This document shows positions 60,849-64,000 of a stretch of 64,000 nucleotides of DNA, one piece after another. The translations under genes and the position numbers were made by a program. Source of the stretch: Pantoea vagans (GTDB lineage Bacteria > Pseudomonadota > Gammaproteobacteria > Enterobacterales > Enterobacteriaceae); assembly GCF_004792415.1 (NCBI RefSeq), contig NZ_CP038853.1:3100001-3164000 (forward strand). Reading direction: 5' to 3'. The notes under the pieces are model-generated. The model saw nothing but the letters and a program-made list of their open reading frames with translations, ran no database searches and had not been told where the DNA came from. Position 1 is the first letter of the stretch; each line of letters begins with the position of its first letter.

Positions 60849-62426
60849 ATGTTCAGTATCAAGAATATGAAGGTCGGTATGCGGCTCGCAGCAGCCTTCG
60901 GTATTATTGTGACGTTACTGATAGTGATTGGCGTAACATCCATTACCAGAATTAACAGTATTAATACCGCGATCTCATCGATCGTTGACGATCGCTATGT
61001 GAAAGTACGACTGGCATTTGATGTGCGCGATGGCGTCAACGATCAGATCAAATACCTGCGCGGCATGGTGATCGACACAAACCGTCCGGAAATGAATGTG
61101 AAGCGTTATGGTCAGCTGGATGAAGCCACGCAACGCACCAACATCGCGATGAAAAAGATTGAAGACATCCAGGTTACACCCGTCGGTAAGAAAAAGATCG
61201 CCGGTCTGCTGGCCTCGTCTCAGGCATTTGAGCAGGTCAAAACTGAATTGATCGGCCTGATCAAAGCGGGCAATTTTGATGCAGCCAGCGCCTATGTCCT
61301 GAAATCGATGACCGCCACCCAGAACAAATTCCTGCAGGATGCGGTGAATTTTGCCAACTCTCAGGACTCGCAGCTGCGCAGTGAAGGTCAGGGCATTGTG
61401 GAAAATGGTCAGTCTGCTATCACCATCACGCTGATTTTCTCCGCGCTGGCGATTCTGGCCGCGATTATGCTGGGCTACTTCCTGACCCGCTCTATTGTCC
61501 GTCCACTGGTTGCAGCGGTTGACGTTGCTGAACGCGTTGCCGCGGGCGATCTGAGTACCCAGATGCAGGTCACCTCGCGCGATGAAACCGGCGTCCTGAT
61601 GCAGGCGCTGCAGCGCATGAACGATAACCTGCTGTCGATTGTGACTGAAGTACGCACCGGCTCCGACACTATCGCGGTCGCCTCCAATCAAATCTCCAGT
61701 GGTAACCTGGACCTCTCAACCCGCACTGAGCAGCAGGCCAGTTCGCTGGAAGAGACCGCCTCTGCCATGGAGCAGATGACGTCGACCGTGAAACACAATG
61801 CCGACAACGCACGTGAAGCTAATCACCTGGTATCGACGACTTCCAGCGTAGCGCGTGAAGGTGGCGTGGTCATGGAAAAAGTGATCGAGAAGATGGAAGC
61901 GATCGCCCTCTCCTCACGCAAAATTGTCGATATCATCAGCGTTATCGACTCCATCGCCTTCCAGACCAATATTCTGTCACTGAACGCCGCCGTTGAAGCG
62001 GCGCGTGCGGGTGAACAGGGTCGCGGCTTTGCGGTGGTTGCAAGTGAAGTGCGTAATCTGGCACAGCGCTCAGCCTCCGCGGCCAAAGAGATTAAGGTAC
62101 TGATTGAAGATTCGGTCGCTAAAGTCGATGAAGGCAGCAAACTGGTAACCCATGCGGGTTCGACCATCGGTGAGGTGGTAAACAGCGTGCAGAGCGTGGC
62201 GAATATTATGAGCGAAATCACCATTGCCAGCAGCGAGCAGAGCAGCGGTATCAATGAGATCAATCAGGCGATTACCCAGATGGAAGCGGTAACGCAGCAG
62301 AACGCTGCGCTGGTTCAGGAAGCATCAGCTGCTTCACAGGCACTGCAGGATCAGGCTGAGCGTATGGCGCAGGCGATGAGCGTGTTTAATACCGGCAAGC
62401 TCGCACTGCAACCCGTGCTTCGCTGA
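60849..62426 (+). CDS. Methyl-accepting chemotaxis protein
   Basis: A 525-residue chemoreceptor. TM1 (about 11-31), periplasmic four-helix-bundle ligand domain (about 35-190), TM2 (about 191-212), HAMP (about 213-265) and a long cytoplasmic signalling domain with the hairpin tip ISVIDSIAFQTNILSLNAAVEAARAGEQGRGF (given by its ends). The C-terminus ends NTGKLALQPVLR and lacks the NWETF-type CheR pentapeptide, so it needs high-abundance receptors or none for methylation help. Ligand unknown. A FliA promoter precedes it. Confidence 0.93.
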   Translation: MFSIKNMKVGMRLAAAFGIIVTLLIVIGVTSITRINSINTAISSIVDDRYVKVRLAFDVRDGVNDQIKYLRGMVIDTNRPEMNVKRYGQLDEATQRTNIAMKKIEDIQVTPVGKKKIAGLLASSQAFEQVKTELIGLIKAGNFDAASAYVLKSMTATQNKFLQDAVNFANSQDSQLRSEGQGIVENGQSAITITLIFSALAILAAIMLGYFLTRSIVRPLVAAVDVAERVAAGDLSTQMQVTSRDETGVLMQALQRMNDNLLSIVTEVRTGSDTIAVASNQISSGNLDLSTRTEQQASSLEETASAMEQMTSTVKHNADNAREANHLVSTTSSVAREGGVVMEKVIEKMEAIALSSRKIVDIISVIDSIAFQTNILSLNAAVEAARAGEQGRGFAVVASEVRNLAQRSASAAKEIKVLIEDSVAKVDEGSKLVTHAGSTIGEVVNSVQSVANIMSEITIASSEQSSGINEINQAITQMEAVTQQNAALVQEASAASQALQDQAERMAQAMSVFNTGKLALQPVLR

Positions 62427-62580
62427 TTCCCTTTAATGGCCTGCTCCGGCAGGCCTGTTTCAGATCGGTGACAGTAAACGAACAGGTTACAGGTGGTTGA
62501 GTAAAGAATTACGCAGGGAAGCTAAGGTATTCCGGCGGGTACAGAAGAAAGGATGAGGGATGGCGGAGGGGAACTGCAGA

Positions 62581-62607
62581 AAACAAAAAAGGCTGCCAGA
62601 GGCAGCC
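62581..62607 (-). terminator. csp operon terminator
   Basis: GGCTGCC / GGCAGCC with a 3-nt loop, then a T-run on the minus strand. It lies about 50 nt after the zinc-ribbon ORF, so the csp and zinc-ribbon frames share one transcript end. Confidence 0.85.
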
Positions 62608-62654
62608 TTTTATTACTGTAAATGCAACAACGCTATAAAGCTCACTAGCCTTTA

Positions 62655-62819
62655 TCAGAGAGCGCGAAGCTGGCTCTGAATTGCAATCCTCGCCGCGTTC
62701 ACCTGAACAACGACAGATTTGCAGAAAATGCATTTCGCTCCATGCGGATTGGCTCTTGTAACATCAAAATGCGATGTACGAAACTGTGAGCCATTACAGT
62801 GAGGACATTTAAAAGTAAT
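62655..62819 (-). CDS. Zinc-ribbon ORF downstream of csp, probable AUU start
   Basis: Directly after the csp stop, the same frame stays open for 54 codons: TFKCPHCNGSQFRTSHFDVT, then RANPHGAKCIFCKSVVVQVN and a basic tail ending RAL. Two CxxC pairs form a zinc ribbon. There is no ATG, GTG or TTG in the usual place. ATT at 62819 sits 6 nt after TAAGGA, whose TAA is the csp stop codon. CTG at 62825 is the alternative. I recall E. coli small cold-shock proteins (YmcF, YnfQ) encoded beside csp genes; this looks like that type. Confidence 0.7.
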   Translation of the reverse strand: MTFKCPHCNGSQFRTSHFDVTRANPHGAKCIFCKSVVVQVNAARIAIQSQLRAL

Positions 62820-62828
62820 TTTCAGTCC

Positions 62829-63041
62829 TTAGAGACCAACAACGTTCGCAGCAGCTGGGCCTTTGGCGCCATTTTCTACTGTGAATTCAACTTGCTGACC
62901 TTCGTCTAATGAACGGAAATCGGTGCCCTGGATTGCAGAGAAATGTACGAATACATCTTTGCTGCCGTCTGCAGGAGAGATGAAACCGAAGCCTTTCTCT
63001 GCGTTAAACCATTTAACGGTACCGCGAATTTTGTTAGACAT
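62829..63041 (-). CDS. Cold-shock protein, CspA/CspE family
   Basis: A 70-residue single cold-shock domain that binds single-stranded RNA/DNA. RNP1 KGFGFI and RNP2 VFVHF are intact; [12 protein letters not shown] and SAIQ are canonical. It is closest to CspE/CspC-type proteins, but the paralogue cannot be assigned. The AAGGA ribosome site precedes the ATG. Followed on the same transcript and in the same frame by the zinc-ribbon ORF. A long leader upstream is typical of csp genes. Confidence 0.92.
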   Translation of the reverse strand: MSNKIRGTVKWFNAEKGFGFISPADGSKDVFVHFSAIQGTDFRSLDEGQQVEFTVENGAKGPAAANVVGL

Positions 63042-63479
63042 GCTTAAATCCTTAATATATCGAGCCTTCCGGCATAATGGCCTGAGAACAGAGTTTAATC
63101 AGAACGTAAGAGAAGACTCAAAAAGAAGGGATGTCTCGCGACAAACTTAGAGATGAGAACTGCTTTGGTTACTTACTTTGATAGTGTCTGTTAATCAAAC
63201 CGACGATTCATTAGGCCACACTTCACCAGGCGACGCAAGCCGTTATTCAAATTAAACGCAAATAGCGTGGCCTGAACTTAGCGGCGATGAGTGAACGGTT
63301 CAGCGTTCCGGACTGACAACCCGGCCAGAGCGCGCATTGTTTATGGCAGATAACCCCTGCCGCGCCACCAGATAGCGGCTGGCGACGGTAAATTCTCAGT
63401 GTGGGTTCTTTAATCAGAATAGAGGCTTAAGAAAGGCCTGCAGAAATTTATTCCGGCGTGAGGCTGAAAAAGAGCGGAG
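63042..63479. other. csp promoter and leader region, no gene seen
   Basis: About 440 bases between tRNA-Thr and csp. The first 130 nt upstream of the csp ATG would be its long 5-prime leader. I find no exact cold-box match. Nothing else recognisable up to the tRNA 3-prime end. Confidence 0.45.
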
Positions 63480-63555
63480 TGGTGCCGGAAACAGGAGTCG
63501 AACCTGCGACCTTCGCATTACGAATGCGCTGCTCTGCCAACTGAGCTACACCGGC
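63480..63555 (-). tRNA. thrW: tRNA-Thr (anticodon CGU)
   Basis: 76 nt with encoded CCA. D-arm AGCTCAGTTGGCAGAGC, anticodon stem GCATT/AATGC with loop TTCGTAA giving CGU (codon ACG), T-arm GGTTCGACT. Same isoacceptor as E. coli thrW, by sequence. The acceptor stem has a U-U opposition at 6-67 and G-U at 7-66. tRNA-Thr genes are common integration sites, but no direct repeat or integrase is visible here. Confidence 0.95.
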
Positions 63556-63679
63556 AAGGGTGAGAAGTACGGGTGCTACGGTAAAAAAGAGCCGTTATTA
63601 CGTCAAGCGCACTTGTTTGAAAAGCATTCATATTTCCCCATATGACAATGATATTTTCACCTGACTTTTGTTACCGGTT

Positions 63680-63707
63680 AAAAAAGGGCGAGGCCGGAGC
63701 CTCGCCC
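63680..63707 (-). terminator. Terminator of the truncated right-edge gene
   Basis: GGGCGAGGC / GCCTCGCCC 9-bp stem with a 4-nt loop and six Ts on the minus strand, 16 nt after the gene stop. Confidence 0.85.
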
Positions 63708-63722
63708 AAAACATGCCGATCA

Positions 63723-64000
63723 TCAATCGTAGTAAGGAACCTTGCGGTCAACGCCGTTGATATTGATCAGCACAAAACCGGTTGGCGCGGTTTTATTGGT
63801 CGGTGTTCCCGCAGCGGTCGCGAGCGTCACCACGCCCTTCTCGTTAGCACCAATACCTGCCAGGCCATTGTGCATGCCGAAGCGTGCCGCAGGTTTCAGG
63901 TTACTGATATTGGTGATGTCCGTCACCACCGACATATCAGACTGGAACAGCGAGCAGGAACCGGTATCGAAGCGGGTCGGACCGGTGGTCTTCAGGTTGA
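63723..64000 (-). CDS. Unknown protein, C-terminal part (truncated by window edge)
   Basis: The last about 92 residues of a longer protein. The visible part reads LKTTGPTRFDTGSCSLFQSD, DITNISNLKPAARFGMHNGL and ends INGVDRKVPYYD. The N-terminal part is outside the window. The low-complexity, Ser/Thr/Gly-rich style is like phage tail, capsid-decoration or adhesin proteins, but I recognise no family. It lies upstream of tRNA-Thr on the same strand. Confidence 0.55.
   Translation of the reverse strand, partial: NLKTTGPTRFDTGSCSLFQSDMSVVTDITNISNLKPAARFGMHNGLAGIGANEKGVVTLATAAGTPTNKTAPTGFVLININGVDRKVPYYD

Overview
The window is chromosomal DNA from a member of the Enterobacterales, most likely Erwiniaceae and probably Pantoea. 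The evidence is dense co-linearity with Escherichia coli (yajC-tgt-queA-acpH, proY-brnQ, phoR-phoB-sbcD-sbcC, mak-rdgC, ppnP-aroM, yaiA-aroL, yaiI-proC, psiF-iraP, lldPRD), enterobacterial-type promoters and ribosome sites, and moderately high GC. The species call is inference. No transposase, integrase, CRISPR array or complete prophage is visible.

Layout. 1-9 kb: tRNA queuosine genes tgt and queA, acpH, then an inositol-phosphatase-family gene abutting a phytase-like acid phosphatase where E. coli has malZ, then proY and brnQ. 9-13.3 kb: phoB-phoR is followed by an orphan PstS-like binding protein and a small MetE-like methyltransferase with MetJ-like and MetR-like sites. Both are insertions relative to the E. 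coli phoR-brnQ junction. 13.4-18.3 kb: sbcD-sbcC, with an unusually glutamine-rich SbcC. 18.3-24.5 kb: an accessory block with a CsgG/DUF4810/DUF799 lipoprotein trio, a TolA-C-like lipoprotein, an AraC regulator, an APH-fold kinase and an ethanolamine permease. 24.5-38 kb: mak, rdgC, ppnP, an IclR-OPT-DUF1177-AroM cluster inserted between ppnP and yaiA, then aroL, yaiI, proC, a Rieske-FAD reductase, psiF and iraP. 38-49 kb: lacZ with a lac-operator-like site, an MdtG-like exporter, biofilm and small envelope proteins, a GGDEF-EAL protein, a CPBP protease and several very small membrane proteins including YniD, then osmC. 49-57 kb: the lld lactate operon with its operators, then a CynX-like transporter, a LysR regulator and a Tat-exported CodA-like amidohydrolase. 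57-64 kb: dbpA, a YgiW-type OB protein, cheV, a chemoreceptor with a FliA promoter, a cold-shock gene followed in the same frame by a zinc-ribbon ORF without an AUG, tRNA-Thr(CGU), and a truncated unknown gene.

How the genes work together. Phosphate physiology recurs: phoBR, the PstS-like protein, the phytase-like phosphatase with its phosphatase partner, psiF and iraP. Nutrient scavenging is the theme of the accessory blocks: ethanolamine, oligopeptide-type substrate, lactate, lactose-like sugar and nitrogenous bases. Each of these is paired with a local regulator or recognisable operator.

The most interesting items are the csp/zinc-ribbon gene pair with a probable AUU start, the OPT-DUF1177-AroM operon that may explain the origin of E. 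coli aroM, the lipoprotein trio, and the kinase-permease unit that could belong to an amino-alcohol pathway.
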